A stretch of DNA of 64,000 nt from Mucilaginibacter sp. MD40 (GTDB lineage: Bacteria > Bacteroidota > Bacteroidia > Sphingobacteriales > Sphingobacteriaceae): NCBI RefSeq assembly GCF_002288635.1, contig NZ_NRSW01000001.1, positions 3,677,852-3,741,851 on the forward strand. The letters run 5' to 3'. Positions 17,081-27,481 of the stretch are shown here, one piece after another. The notes under the pieces are model-generated. The model saw only the letters and a list, made by a program, of their open reading frames with translations. It was not told the origin of the DNA and did not search any database. The stretch's first letter is position 1, and each line of letters begins with the position of its first letter. Made by a program: the position numbers and the translations under genes.

Positions 17081-17822
17081 AAAACTAAGTATTATAATTC
17101 CGGTACTGCATTTATCGAGGCCTGTAAACAAAATGAGATTTTTCATGCCGAAGCAAACGCTTAAGGAAACGCTTGTTGACATTAAAAAGAATGTAAAAAT
17201 GGATTATGAGATAATTGTTGTGTGCAATGGCACAGATAAAGCCCTTCATGATTACATTATCAAACATCCGGACATTGACAGGTATTGCATTAACAGTGTT
17301 AATGTTGGTGTTGCAAGAGCATGGAATATTGGCGCTCAATTAGCCGAGGGAGAGGTACTTTGCTATTTAAATGATGACGTTTCAATTGGCCCTAATTCAT
17401 TAGAAACACTTACCGATCAACTTTTAGCATCAGAAGATGTAGGTGAAATAGGCCCTGCAGGCTCTTACTGGCGCAATTGCCAACACCACGCGTTTGTTGA
17501 GGAGAGTGCGTCTACAACAGAAGCGGATGTAGTATCTGGTTTCTGCTTTCTATTGCGGGCTTCAACTTTCCACGAAGTTGGTGGTTTTGATATTGCCTAC
17601 ACACCTGCCGGGCACGAAGAAATTGACCTATCTTATAAAATAAGACAAATTGGGCTGAAATGCCTAGTAAATCAATCGGTAGATATTAAACACTACCATC
17701 ATCATGGAGTAAGTGCGCAGAATATGGATGTGCATTATTTGGGTTCGGTTATCAATACCAAAGACTTACACGAACGTAATAAAGCTTATTTCACTAAAAA
17801 ATGGCAAGGTAAATTTGCTTAA
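17070..17822 (+). CDS. GT2 glycosyltransferase
   Basis: A 250-aa GT-A-fold protein with the classic LSIIIPVLHLS start, the DYEIIVVCNGT block, the NVGVARAWN segment of rhamnosyltransferase-like GT2 proteins and the metal-binding motif NDD (YLNDDVS). The GGFDIAYTPAGHEEIDLSY block supplies the probable catalytic base. It adds one sugar from a nucleotide donor during repeat-unit assembly on the cytoplasmic face. Donor and linkage are unknown. Confidence 0.85.
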   Translation: MGNKKLSIIIPVLHLSRPVNKMRFFMPKQTLKETLVDIKKNVKMDYEIIVVCNGTDKALHDYIIKHPDIDRYCINSVNVGVARAWNIGAQLAEGEVLCYLNDDVSIGPNSLETLTDQLLASEDVGEIGPAGSYWRNCQHHAFVEESASTTEADVVSGFCFLLRASTFHEVGGFDIAYTPAGHEEIDLSYKIRQIGLKCLVNQSVDIKHYHHHGVSAQNMDVHYLGSVINTKDLHERNKAYFTKKWQGKFA

Positions 17823-17830
17823 TCAAATAA

Positions 17831-18946
17831 ATGAAGATAGTTGTTTTTGCATCCCTTACAAAAGATACTACCGCAAATTATATCATTAGAGCTTTTAAAA
17901 GACGGGGCGACTCTGTTTTTGTATTTTCAGATATAGATAATCCCTTAGTAGATAAGTTAATTCATGGAAGTCCTGATGTATCTGCTTTGTGTGAACAATT
18001 ATCTTTGCGCCCTGATCTTTTCCTTTTTATAGAGGGTGGTTCCATGCAGATATTTCCATCAGGGTTGGAACACTTACCATGCCTTACTGCATGGTATGGT
18101 ATTGATACCCACATGGACTACAACAAGCATTTAGCAATATGTAAGGCATTTGATATTAACTTTATTGCCCAATATGAATACGTGCCACGGCTTTTGTCAG
18201 ACGGTGCTAAGCAAGTGCATTGGCTACCGCTGGCGTTTGAGCCCCAGCCCGAAAAACATGCGCAATTAGAACGTGATCTTTTGATATCATATATAGGATC
18301 AAACAACGTGGAGAAACACAAAGAGCGCCATGATCTTATAAAAGCGATAACAGACAAGTATAATAACATATTTTTTGGAAAAGCCATTCCCGCTGAAATG
18401 AGTAAAATTTACGCCAGATCATGGATGGTTTTTAACAAAAGTATTAATAACGACATCAACATGCGCTACTTTGAAGCAATGGGCGAGGGCGCCGTTTTGT
18501 TAACAGATAAGTTAATAAATAATGGAGTTGATACTTTGTTTGTTGATGGCGAGCATTATTTAGTTTATAATGATAAAGAGCACCTCCTGCAACTTATAGA
18601 TGCTTTAAGTAATGACAAACAAGCATTAATGAAGATTGGCCAAAATGCCAAAGCGCTGATTAACGATTTACATACATATGATGCAAGAGCGAACCAAATT
18701 TTGGAAATAGTGAATAGGTCGCAAAAAGCAGCTGTTCTGTCTCCCATTAGTTATTTTTCTATATTTATTTCATTAGGATTAATTTCTGACGCGCTACTTT
18801 TTTTAATCCTGACGCTCAAATCATTACACACGGGAAAATTCAATAAAATTATAATCAAATTAATAAGCCCTCCTTTATACCTGATTTTTAAGTTTACACA
18901 GACCTTAAATTATTTCAGAAAGAATGCTAAAAAAAATGAATCCTGA
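17831..18946 (+). CDS. CgeB-like glycosyltransferase
   Basis: A 371-aa protein resembling the CgeB/YkvP group of GT-B glycosyltransferases: FIEGGSMQIFPSGLEHLP, AWYGIDTHMDY, then ISYIGSNNVEKHKERHDLI, NMRYFEAMGEGAVLLTD and a YDARANQILEIV tail. About 70 hydrophobic residues at the C-terminus form one or two membrane-associated helices. It lies 8 bp after the GT2 gene and would extend the exopolysaccharide repeat unit. Confidence 0.75.
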   Translation: MKIVVFASLTKDTTANYIIRAFKRRGDSVFVFSDIDNPLVDKLIHGSPDVSALCEQLSLRPDLFLFIEGGSMQIFPSGLEHLPCLTAWYGIDTHMDYNKHLAICKAFDINFIAQYEYVPRLLSDGAKQVHWLPLAFEPQPEKHAQLERDLLISYIGSNNVEKHKERHDLIKAITDKYNNIFFGKAIPAEMSKIYARSWMVFNKSINNDINMRYFEAMGEGAVLLTDKLINNGVDTLFVDGEHYLVYNDKEHLLQLIDALSNDKQALMKIGQNAKALINDLHTYDARANQILEIVNRSQKAAVLSPISYFSIFISLGLISDALLFLILTLKSLHTGKFNKIIIKLISPPLYLIFKFTQTLNYFRKNAKKNES

Positions 18947-18957
18947 ATAGCCTTTAA

Positions 18958-20442
18958 ATGAAATCATCTTTTTTAAAAAGCTTTGGTCAGCTATTTTTTC
19001 TCTCTACATTAAGTTACGTAATAGGTTTTTTAGGACAGATAGTAATTTCCTATTATTTAGGTACATCAAGCTCCGTTGATAGCTACTTTACTGTAATGGC
19101 CGCCGCTAGCTTTTTGTTGTTCTACGTAACGCCAATTAAGGATACTTTGGTGAAAATCGTTTATGAAGCCAGCGCCGAAAGTAACGAAGCAGCATCAAAG
19201 CTATTCTCCTCAGGCTTGATACTACAGCTTTTATTGGCATTGGTAAGTTCTGTTCTTTTTTTTGCTAAACCATTTTGGTTATTGGTAGGATCAAGAAACG
19301 ATAGTGTCATTAATTTTAGTTTATTATTATTTTTTGTTCCTTATCTTTTATTGTTTGCGCTTTCAGAAACAATTAATGGACTACTTTTAAGTTTTAATAA
19401 GCTAAATTATCAAGCTATTGCCAGGCTGGTGTCTTCTGTTTTAGGCTTAATATTTGTTGCATTGCTCGCTCGTAAATACGGTATCTATTCTTTAATTCTC
19501 AGCTTGCAGGTTGCTCCACTTTCAACGGCTCTGATATCATTAATCGGATTACGAAAAAACGGCATAAGGCTGGTTTGGGTATCACCTAAAATAATACTTA
19601 AAGTACCATACTTTTGGCCAATACTATCTTCAATGCTGTTAAGCTTCTTTTTTTCACAGATATATGTTTTGGTTGAAAGGTCCACCATGTATAAAATGAC
19701 AATAGGGCTTGTGGCTTCATACCAGTATAGTGTTACACTTGTAAATGTTGGCATAAGCATGATTGTTCTTCCTATTACTAACCTCGTATGGCCAAGGTTT
19801 TTGAAGGCAAATAAGGAAGGAGATTCCGCTAATATCATCAAGATCACAGAGTATACTATTGCAGGGATGTGCTTTATTTTACTTTTTGGATGCCTGTTTG
19901 TTTATGCAAACGCTTATGATGTAATAACGGTAATATATTCAAGGGGAAAGTTTGATTACAAATCAATAGCCTCCACTGGTAAAGCCCTACAGCTTACCAT
20001 TTTTACAGCCATACCCATTGGAATATATAATGTGCTAACCAGAATTTTAATTACAAAGGGCTTAGCTAAATACCTCGCGATAGCTGCGTCTTCAATAGCC
20101 TTTTCGGGGATAGGGATTATTATTATCTCCTATTATATAAATAGTGCAACATTTATAATGTGCCATTGGCTAATTGCAAACACCCTTGGCGCGCTATTAA
20201 CACTTATTGCTGTAAAAAAACATTTAAGCGGGTTGTTTTCAAAAATATCTTACTGGTTATGGATAGGCTTTAAAATCATTTTAACAATAACCATAGCATT
20301 ATGGGTGAGCTCTTTATCTGTATTTAAAACAATTATAAATGGTGCGTTCATTACCCTCGTATTTAAATTCATAATTTATACAACCCTCATTGCTTTACAG
20401 GTTTACGTATATAAACTGCATAAAATTTTAAAACCAACCTAA
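18958..20442 (+). CDS. Wzx-type polysaccharide flippase (MOP superfamily)
   Basis: A 494-aa, very hydrophobic protein with about 12-14 TM segments and few charged residues, in the MATE/MOP flippase layout shared by Wzx and MurJ. It lies inside the glycosyltransferase cluster, which favours Wzx, translocating the undecaprenyl-PP-linked repeat unit to the periplasm. A MurJ-like ancestry remains possible, since some capsule flippases are MurJ-like. Confidence 0.82.
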   Translation: MKSSFLKSFGQLFFLSTLSYVIGFLGQIVISYYLGTSSSVDSYFTVMAAASFLLFYVTPIKDTLVKIVYEASAESNEAASKLFSSGLILQLLLALVSSVLFFAKPFWLLVGSRNDSVINFSLLLFFVPYLLLFALSETINGLLLSFNKLNYQAIARLVSSVLGLIFVALLARKYGIYSLILSLQVAPLSTALISLIGLRKNGIRLVWVSPKIILKVPYFWPILSSMLLSFFFSQIYVLVERSTMYKMTIGLVASYQYSVTLVNVGISMIVLPITNLVWPRFLKANKEGDSANIIKITEYTIAGMCFILLFGCLFVYANAYDVITVIYSRGKFDYKSIASTGKALQLTIFTAIPIGIYNVLTRILITKGLAKYLAIAASSIAFSGIGIIIISYYINSATFIMCHWLIANTLGALLTLIAVKKHLSGLFSKISYWLWIGFKIILTITIALWVSSLSVFKTIINGAFITLVFKFIIYTTLIALQVYVYKLHKILKPT

Positions 20443-20524
20443 TTTGCTGTTTTTAGCGGTATTTATATTCCACTTAGTACGCCGGTATTTAGATATGATC
20501 GTTTCAAATTAAAAAATTGCACGC

Positions 20525-21619
20525 ATGGTGATTGTTATTGATACAAAAAATATAGCATTATTTTCTGGAGGGATTTCCGCATTTGTTAAACCTTTAATAA
20601 AGGCCTGGATTGAAAGTCAGCCAAATATATCTTTTGTATTAATAGGGCCTTCAATGAAAACCGAATGGATAGACGGATTAAGTAATTTTGAGTTTAAAGA
20701 GGTAACATGGCCTACTTATTTACCAAGACAGCTACGGCATCCCTACTATGATCTTATCCTGTTTCCAAGAGCTGTTAAAAAAATAAAACCCGACTTTATT
20801 TATAGTCCATATCATGATGTTAAGTTACCCAAAAATGTTCCTTCTGTTATAACAGTACACGACACGTGTATAGGAGAACTGCGCGGTATATATCCTAAAA
20901 CTATCCGTCTGTATTATGATAAAACTTTGAGAAGGAATCTAAAAGTATCTCAAAACATTATAACGGTATCACATGCCAGTAAAGAGGCTATTGCTAAGCA
21001 TTATTTAATTTCGGAAGATCGTATACATATAGTCCCTAACGCGTTTGATCTGCCTGCGGATTTTAAAATTCCAAAAACAAATGGAGTTAAAAGCGATTAT
21101 AGTGATATTAAAATATTTTACGCCGGCGGAGCAGAATTTAGAAAAAACGTAAAAAATCTGGCGTTATCGTTAGAGGTACTTGAAAAAAGGGGGTATAAAA
21201 TAAGCTTGAGCGTTACCGGTAATTATAAAGGTGCCTGGGAGCGTGAGTTACAAAGTATATCACAATCAACTATTTCAAAATTTAATTTTTTAGGTTATTT
21301 AAGTATTGAAAAATTGTTCCAAGAATATGCAAATGCTGATGTTATTGCGTATCCAAGCCTTTGTGAGGGTTTTGGGAGAGTGTGTTTAGAAGCTATGGCA
21401 TTAGGTACTCCGTTAGCTTGTTCAGACTTACCTGTGTTAAGAGAAGTTTCAGGCGACTACGCACATTATTTTAATCCTTTTGACGTTAACGATATTGCAG
21501 ATAAGATTTTGATGGCCAAAAACGAGGGACGAAAGCCACATACTGTAAAACCAGAGTTTACGATTAAGTATGTAAGTACATTATTCGTTAACAAAATGAA
21601 TAACTTTGTAAAAATTTAA
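20525..21619 (+). CDS. GT4 glycosyltransferase
   Basis: A 364-aa GT-B protein: FSGGISAFVKPLIKAW at the N-terminus, SVITVHDTC, ITVSHASKEAI and IVPNAFD in the middle, IFYAGGAEFRKNVKNLALSLE, and the E-x7-E block CEGFGRVCLEAMALGTP. The middle block is close to mannosyl- and rhamnosyltransferases of the WbaZ/RfaB type. It starts 82 bp after the flippase gene. Confidence 0.87.
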   Translation: MVIVIDTKNIALFSGGISAFVKPLIKAWIESQPNISFVLIGPSMKTEWIDGLSNFEFKEVTWPTYLPRQLRHPYYDLILFPRAVKKIKPDFIYSPYHDVKLPKNVPSVITVHDTCIGELRGIYPKTIRLYYDKTLRRNLKVSQNIITVSHASKEAIAKHYLISEDRIHIVPNAFDLPADFKIPKTNGVKSDYSDIKIFYAGGAEFRKNVKNLALSLEVLEKRGYKISLSVTGNYKGAWERELQSISQSTISKFNFLGYLSIEKLFQEYANADVIAYPSLCEGFGRVCLEAMALGTPLACSDLPVLREVSGDYAHYFNPFDVNDIADKILMAKNEGRKPHTVKPEFTIKYVSTLFVNKMNNFVKI

Positions 21620-21629
21620 TACAGCTAGT

Positions 21630-22754
21630 TTGCTTACCAATTTGTACATACACCTATACCTGGTCTTTTTTATCGTCACAGCAATCTTAGCCATATTTAC
21701 TGAAGATAATAGCCGCTATGTGTATTGGTTTTGTGTATTATTGCTGTTAACTATTGTTTGCTTTAAGCCTATAGGGTCATACCCGGATGACATCAGCTAT
21801 CTTGATCTGTTAAAATACTTTCGCACTGATAATTTGCCGGAGGAAAATCAAGGCAGGGATTACATATACTATTATCTGGCAGAATCACTTAGTTTTATTA
21901 TGGGTGATAAAGCTGCATTAATAAGTATTTCTTTAATAAGTATCTCCATTAAGTGTTTTGTTATTGGCAAAATGTCCAAATACTCATTAACCGCACTATT
22001 GGTATACATAGCGTTCTGTGTTCAGCTTATTGACCTTACAGCACTCCGAACATCGCTGTCTACAGCGTTTATTTTTCTCGCTATTTACTACTACAGCAAG
22101 AAAGGCTATGTTAGATCGGCCTTTTATTATATCTGTTCCTTTTTAAGCCACATTCAAACTTTGTTAATACTGCCTATTTTTTTTATGCTGCATAAGGTTT
22201 TGTATAAATACAGATACTTTATCATCGTTGGTAGTGTAGCATTTGGTTTGTTAAAGCTGTTTCCATTTGGAGACTTAACCACAACGGGATTCGCCCCTCT
22301 TGACCTTTACCTTACCCAATTGCATAACGGCCTGGAAGAAAAAATCAACCTGTTAAGACTCTCCACGATCGCAGCATTGTTTTTGATAATTTGGATCGAC
22401 TATCAGCACAAAAATAAAAGCGATTGGTATAAGCGTGTTTTTATGGCTGCACTGCTATCGCAATTAAGCATTTTTTTATTTTACTGGTTCCCGGTACTGG
22501 CAGGCAGGTTAGCAGACTTACTGCTATCTTTCATGATTATTTATTTCGCTCTTTCGTTCCGAAGAATTAACCTCTATCAAAAACTTGCCATTATTGTCAT
22601 AGCTTTTTTGATAAACATTAATTACATGTACGTAAACCCGTTATTCATGCGCGATGGTAATCCGCTGGCGCATTTAAAATCGACTTCCCCTACACTGTCA
22701 TATGAAATTAAACAATACTCCAATACCCGTTTCCGTTATTATCCCATGCTTTAA
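21630..22754 (+). CDS. EpsG-like polysaccharide polymerase (Wzy type)
   Basis: A 374-aa integral membrane protein with about 10 TM segments. It has the EpsG-family pattern: a DNSRYVYW stretch after the first TM, YPDDISYLDLLKYF, and DLTALRTSLSTAFIFLAIYY, where the Arg sits in a conserved loop. Start is TTG at 21630 (no ATG nearby), 10 bp after the previous stop. In Wzx/Wzy systems it joins repeat units in the periplasm. Its 3' end overlaps the next gene by 53 bp. Confidence 0.78.
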   Translation: MLTNLYIHLYLVFFIVTAILAIFTEDNSRYVYWFCVLLLLTIVCFKPIGSYPDDISYLDLLKYFRTDNLPEENQGRDYIYYYLAESLSFIMGDKAALISISLISISIKCFVIGKMSKYSLTALLVYIAFCVQLIDLTALRTSLSTAFIFLAIYYYSKKGYVRSAFYYICSFLSHIQTLLILPIFFMLHKVLYKYRYFIIVGSVAFGLLKLFPFGDLTTTGFAPLDLYLTQLHNGLEEKINLLRLSTIAALFLIIWIDYQHKNKSDWYKRVFMAALLSQLSIFLFYWFPVLAGRLADLLLSFMIIYFALSFRRINLYQKLAIIVIAFLININYMYVNPLFMRDGNPLAHLKSTSPTLSYEIKQYSNTRFRYYPML

Positions 22755-23505
22755 CTGCAAAACCACTGTTAAAAAAACATTAGATTCTGTAAAAGACCAA
22801 ACATTACAGCCAACAGAAGTTATTTTAGTTGACGATTGCAGTAGCGACGGGACTTTTGATTTTTTAACTGAAATATTGCCTGAGTACCCTACGGCCAAAC
22901 TTATGGCTATGCCGCAAAACGGTGGTCCGGGTATAGCAAGAAATGCGGGATGGGGTATCGCCACACAACCCTGGATTGCATTTTTAGACGCAGATGATAC
23001 ATGGCATCCTGATAAATTGAAGATACAGTGGCAGTTTATTCAGAAAGATACAAGCATTACTATGTGGGGTCATCAAACCGCATTATTCGATCACAACAAA
23101 ACGTATGAAATTAAAAACAATATTACGATTGAAGAAGTAGAATTAAAACAAATGCTAATATCTAATAAATTTCCTACAAGGTCGGTTATATTAAAAAAAG
23201 ACATTCCTTTCCGGTTTCGTGATAAAAGTGTAACAGAAGACTATTTACTCTGGCTGGAAATAATATCGTCCGGATACATGGCTAAGAAAATTAATTGCGT
23301 GTTGGCATTTTCACTCAGACCTGATTTTAGTCCCGGGGGATACAGTGGCCAGCTTTGGAAACATGAAAAACGAGAATTAAAGGCTTTTAAAATATTATAT
23401 GAAGAGCAAAAAATATCGTATTCGAAACTCCTCGTTTATTCAGTTTTTTCTGTAGCCAAGTATTTTCGTAGAGTATTGATCTCAGCAACAATGTCAAAAA
23501 AATGA
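22702..23505 (+). CDS. GT2 glycosyltransferase
   Basis: A 267-aa GT-A protein: VSVIIPCFNCKTTVKKTLDSV, EVILVDDCSSDGT, NGGPGIARNAGWG and the metal site DADD (LDADDTWHPDKL). A VTEDYLLWLEI block holds the probable catalytic acid residues. It begins inside the polymerase gene (53-bp overlap) and overlaps the next gene by 4 bp, so the three are translationally coupled. Confidence 0.88.
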   Translation: MKLNNTPIPVSVIIPCFNCKTTVKKTLDSVKDQTLQPTEVILVDDCSSDGTFDFLTEILPEYPTAKLMAMPQNGGPGIARNAGWGIATQPWIAFLDADDTWHPDKLKIQWQFIQKDTSITMWGHQTALFDHNKTYEIKNNITIEEVELKQMLISNKFPTRSVILKKDIPFRFRDKSVTEDYLLWLEIISSGYMAKKINCVLAFSLRPDFSPGGYSGQLWKHEKRELKAFKILYEEQKISYSKLLVYSVFSVAKYFRRVLISATMSKK

Positions 23506-24641
23506 AAATTCTGCACGTTACCCCTGATATCAATTTCGCAAATAACTTTGTTAGGCCCATTTGTTTGCAACAAGCAAAAATGGGCCATTATGTAAAGGTA
23601 ATAAGTACATCTGCATACTATATTGATGGCAAGAAGGCTAAAGAGTTCGCGTGTAAATTCTCTGAAGGAAATCCAAATCTGGAATTAGAAATATTGAATA
23701 TCAGATTAAGGAAATTTGAATGGAACCTGATAAAATCCTACAGTACTTATAATAAGCTATTAAAAAAGGAGAATTTCGACATCATAGTTTTTCATACCAC
23801 TTTAGACAGTACTTTACCTTTGATGCTGGCAAAAATCAATTCCAGTGCAAAGCGAATATATTTTAATCACGGTGTACCGGCATTGGGTTATAAAGGTATA
23901 CTAAAGGGAATTTTAAGGCTCGTAGAAAAAATAAATATCAGATTATCCAATCACGTGTTTACTGTAGGGAAAGGAATGAGCGACGAGCTGAAAAATATTG
24001 ATACAATGGTACAACCTATCCTTATTAAGCCCGGGTCAGCTTGTGGGATAAAGTTATTAACAAAAGATTTTTCATCATTACAACCATTACGGGAAACAGC
24101 GCGGAAGCGACTGGGTTTTTCTGAAAAAGACAAGATAGTTATTTATGTAGGCAGGCCAGTGAAAAGAAAAGGATTATTTGACCTCATTGAGGCCTGGAAG
24201 TTGGTAGAAAGATCTCCCAAACACCACCTATTGCTGGTAGGCCCTAATAACGATGAATTTGAACACTCCGAATTTGAAAAGCTAAACATAAAAACCGTAG
24301 GATATATCAAGGACATAGCCGAATATTATCTTTGTGCTGATGTGCTGTGTGTTCCCTCTTATCATGAAGGCTTAGGTTACACCTACTTAGAGGCGGCATC
24401 AGCAGGTTGTGTACCTGTGTCATCGAATATTATTGGTCCCACCGACTTTGTTATTGCAGGTTTAACAGGACTTACAGTGACTCCCGGTGATATAAGAGCT
24501 ATCGCAAAAACATTAACAAATCTGCTTTTAAACGATGGAGAAAGAGCAAGATTATCAGAAAATGCCTTTTCAAGCGTAATAAAATACGATCAAGAGATAA
24601 TCGCATTGCAAATTGCCCAAAAATTCTTGACGCTATCATAG
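23502..24641 (+). CDS. GT4 glycosyltransferase, last gene of the polysaccharide locus
   Basis: A 379-aa GT-B protein: MKILHVTPDINFANNFV start, FNHGVPALGYKG, VIYVGRPVKRKGLFDLIEAW (donor-binding Rossmann entry) and the E-x7-E block HEGLGYTYLEAASAGCVP. It ends the plus-strand run; the next gene is convergent. No initiating sugar-phosphate transferase or Wza exporter occurs in the locus, so these must be encoded elsewhere. Confidence 0.85.
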   Translation: MKILHVTPDINFANNFVRPICLQQAKMGHYVKVISTSAYYIDGKKAKEFACKFSEGNPNLELEILNIRLRKFEWNLIKSYSTYNKLLKKENFDIIVFHTTLDSTLPLMLAKINSSAKRIYFNHGVPALGYKGILKGILRLVEKINIRLSNHVFTVGKGMSDELKNIDTMVQPILIKPGSACGIKLLTKDFSSLQPLRETARKRLGFSEKDKIVIYVGRPVKRKGLFDLIEAWKLVERSPKHHLLLVGPNNDEFEHSEFEKLNIKTVGYIKDIAEYYLCADVLCVPSYHEGLGYTYLEAASAGCVPVSSNIIGPTDFVIAGLTGLTVTPGDIRAIAKTLTNLLLNDGERARLSENAFSSVIKYDQEIIALQIAQKFLTLS

Positions 24642-24798
24642 TTTATTTATTCGTAACAAACTAAACATGAAAAGCACATTGGCTCAACTCAATATGATAT
24701 TATAATATCTCAATTATGGGTATTAAATGCATTACTATATTCGTAAATTTAAGTCACATTTTAATCTGTAAGCTGTTTATTCTTCGCAACCGTTAATG

Positions 24799-27363
24799 CT
24801 ATTGAATTAAACTTACCGATCTGAATAAATTATCTGAACCCTGTAATAGTTTATTAAGCAGTTTATCATTGAGCCTCGGGTGCTTTTTAATATAATCGTT
24901 CACCATACCAGCCACCTCTTTACTTTGGTAACTACCTAAGGTTGCAGCAATAAAAGACTGGGGGAAAAATATGTCTCCAGTGGCTTGTATTTCTTCCAGC
25001 ATAGCTAAGCTTTCAGGTACATACTTCACAGAGGTTTTTTGCCTTAAAGGATGGTGCAGGTACGAAAGTGCGGTTAATACCCAGGCTTCCTTGGCGCGAC
25101 CTTCACGCTTTTTAATGCTGTTAAAAAATGTATCGCGTTCGGTTACATTTACAGAAAGTGCCGGCATTAGAAACTCAAGTCGCTTTTGGCGATCCGGATT
25201 TTTTATACGTACCAGTTGCTGCTGCAAAACGCTGGTTACCGAGTCACTTTTTAGAGCGATAGTGAGTGCCATCCCTGTATAGTCGTCTTCTGTAAGCTTA
25301 ACGCCCTGCGGAGCTTTTTGAGTTTGCCAGATACCGTAAACCCTTTGCCCGGCCTCATTGCTCAAATAAACATTCTGATAAGCATTAAATAAAAGCTTCT
25401 TATTATTTGCTTCGGTTTGTTGTTGCATAGCTTCCCAGAGGTTATGTTCCAAATCGCCCGAGTGCCGGTTGCGTACATCAGCAGGTATAAATTCCCAGTA
25501 GATGCTGCTGATGTAGCCGGTTAGCAATCGCAGATTAGTTTCCTCACTCTCCGTTTTTAACCCGCTTTCAAACATTTCCAGGAGTTCTATTGGCGTATAT
25601 GCATCCTTGTTCAGCATGTTCTCATAGGCGTTAATGTAAAAGGAAGCTCGTTGTAAAGGACTCTTCAGTTTAAACAGTTCTGTGTATGTTAGCGTCTTAT
25701 CAACAGGAAAAACACCATAACCCATGCCGTTTGAGTTATATATGATATGCAACGGTTTAGGTAATCCTTTAACGTTCAGGATACTTACTTCTTTAGCATT
25801 TAAATTAACAGGTAATTTTAGCTCATGGTCGGCATAAACCAAAGTTACCTCAAAAGTTTGCGGCCAAACCCGCTCCTGCCCCTTTTCAAGCCTTTGCTTT
25901 ATCGTAAATTTCTCTATGCGGTTACCTCTGTATATTACATCCGCGTTAATCACCGGCCGCCCTGTATCGTTTACCCACACTTTGTTCCAGGCGTATAGAT
26001 CGGCTTTGGTGTGTTTACTTAAAATACTGATCAGATCGGGCCAGGTGGCGTTCTTATAGGCATAATCGCGCAGATACTCCCGCACGCCCGCCCGGAAGTT
26101 TTCAGTTCCCATGAGCATCTCCAGCTGGCGCATCATGATGGGGGCTTTATGATAAATAATATCACCGTACATAGAGCCGGCGTCCATTAAATTGTCCAAA
26201 CGCTGGCGTATGGGATTTGCCCCCGGTGTACGGTCAACGTTATATGCTGCCGTGTAATGCTCCTGCAAAAATTTCAGGTTAAAGGTTTCTGTACCCATCA
26301 GTTTTTGCGTTACCTTATCCGCCATAAAATTGGCAAATACCTCTTTCATCCAAACATCGTTAAACCAGCGCATGGTTACCATATCGCCGAACCACATATG
26401 TGCCGTTTCGTGCGCAATTAAGCTGATACGTGCTATTCGCATATTTCTGGTAGCGGCATCATCCAGAAACAAGCTCGATGCCCTGTACTGCACCTCGCCC
26501 GGATGCTCCATGCCGCCAAACTGAAAATCGGGGATAGCAGCAAAACCTACCTTTTGGAAAGGGTATTTGATGCCGGTCCACTTTTCAAGGAAATCTATGG
26601 CGTATCCGTGCTGGTCAAATACCGAGTCGGTACTCAACTTAATTTTTTGCTGATCGGTTTCCCTGTAAAAGAAATCGGCAGGGTGTATACCGGCCATTTT
26701 GCTTACAGCCGTGTATTTACCTGCGGTAAAAGAAAACAAATAAGTGGGTAATATATCCGAATTAGCGAAGCGAAAAGTAGTTTTATCCGCATCGGCAATT
26801 GAATCAGTAATAGCTCCGTTGCTCATAGCCCGCCAGCCCTTCGGCACGGTTAAAGTAAGCCTGAAGCGGGCTTTCAGATCAGGCTGGTCAAAACAAGGAA
26901 AAACCGAACATGCATGATCAGGCACAAAAAGGGCATACATAAAATCGTCATTGCGGTTAAGCGATTGGCTGCCTGCAATAAAGTTTATCTCAATTTCATT
27001 ATGCCCTTTGCGGTATGCGCCGGGTGCAATTAACAAGTGCTCCTGCTGCAGAGCCACCGGCACTTGTTCGCCCGAAACTTTTATCCGTTTTATGTAAGAA
27101 ACATCCTGCTTAAAATCGATCTGTAAGGGTTGGCTATTGGATTTTGCATCAAATTGAATAGTTTCTGTTGCCGCTATCGGTTCAGTTTTAACCGTAGGTA
27201 TATTGAATTGAAGAATATACTGTATGTTACTGATGATGCTTTTTCGGTAATTGGCGAGCTCAAGCGAGACACCTGGTTCAACTGATATACTTTTTTGCTG
27301 GCCCCAAGCCACCAAAGCAAATAACATAAAGCTTAAAAGCGAGTATAGGTGTTTCTTCATCAT
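24799..27363 (-). CDS. M1 family zinc aminopeptidase, secreted
   Basis: An 854-aa protein from the start at 27363, chosen because MMKKHLYSLL begins a clear Sec signal peptide; the frame is open to 27381. With the longer start, HETAH (324-328) plus Glu347 (HEXXH-X18-E) form the zinc site, and FGGMEHPGEV (288-297) replaces the usual GxMEN exopeptidase motif, with His where Asn is common. It removes N-terminal amino acids from peptides in the periplasm or outside the cell. The signal peptide separates it from cytoplasmic PepN. Confidence 0.9.
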   Translation of the reverse strand: MMKKHLYSLLSFMLFALVAWGQQKSISVEPGVSLELANYRKSIISNIQYILQFNIPTVKTEPIAATETIQFDAKSNSQPLQIDFKQDVSYIKRIKVSGEQVPVALQQEHLLIAPGAYRKGHNEIEINFIAGSQSLNRNDDFMYALFVPDHACSVFPCFDQPDLKARFRLTLTVPKGWRAMSNGAITDSIADADKTTFRFANSDILPTYLFSFTAGKYTAVSKMAGIHPADFFYRETDQQKIKLSTDSVFDQHGYAIDFLEKWTGIKYPFQKVGFAAIPDFQFGGMEHPGEVQYRASSLFLDDAATRNMRIARISLIAHETAHMWFGDMVTMRWFNDVWMKEVFANFMADKVTQKLMGTETFNLKFLQEHYTAAYNVDRTPGANPIRQRLDNLMDAGSMYGDIIYHKAPIMMRQLEMLMGTENFRAGVREYLRDYAYKNATWPDLISILSKHTKADLYAWNKVWVNDTGRPVINADVIYRGNRIEKFTIKQRLEKGQERVWPQTFEVTLVYADHELKLPVNLNAKEVSILNVKGLPKPLHIIYNSNGMGYGVFPVDKTLTYTELFKLKSPLQRASFYINAYENMLNKDAYTPIELLEMFESGLKTESEETNLRLLTGYISSIYWEFIPADVRNRHSGDLEHNLWEAMQQQTEANNKKLLFNAYQNVYLSNEAGQRVYGIWQTQKAPQGVKLTEDDYTGMALTIALKSDSVTSVLQQQLVRIKNPDRQKRLEFLMPALSVNVTERDTFFNSIKKREGRAKEAWVLTALSYLHHPLRQKTSVKYVPESLAMLEEIQATGDIFFPQSFIAATLGSYQSKEVAGMVNDYIKKHPRLNDKLLNKLLQGSDNLFRSVSLIQ

Positions 27364-27481
27364 GACACCTGAATAATACACATATTATTAAGCAGGCACA
27401 AATATTTTAGGACATTACATAAACAGCCTGATAGATAAGTAGCGGTACTTAATATAATTATGAGGTAAAACCCTGTAAAAT

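Noticed and set aside
24696..24709. Palindrome GATATTATAATATC after the last glycosyltransferase gene
   Set aside because: Made almost only of A and T in an AT-rich gap, so expected by chance; no T-tract placement for a terminator.
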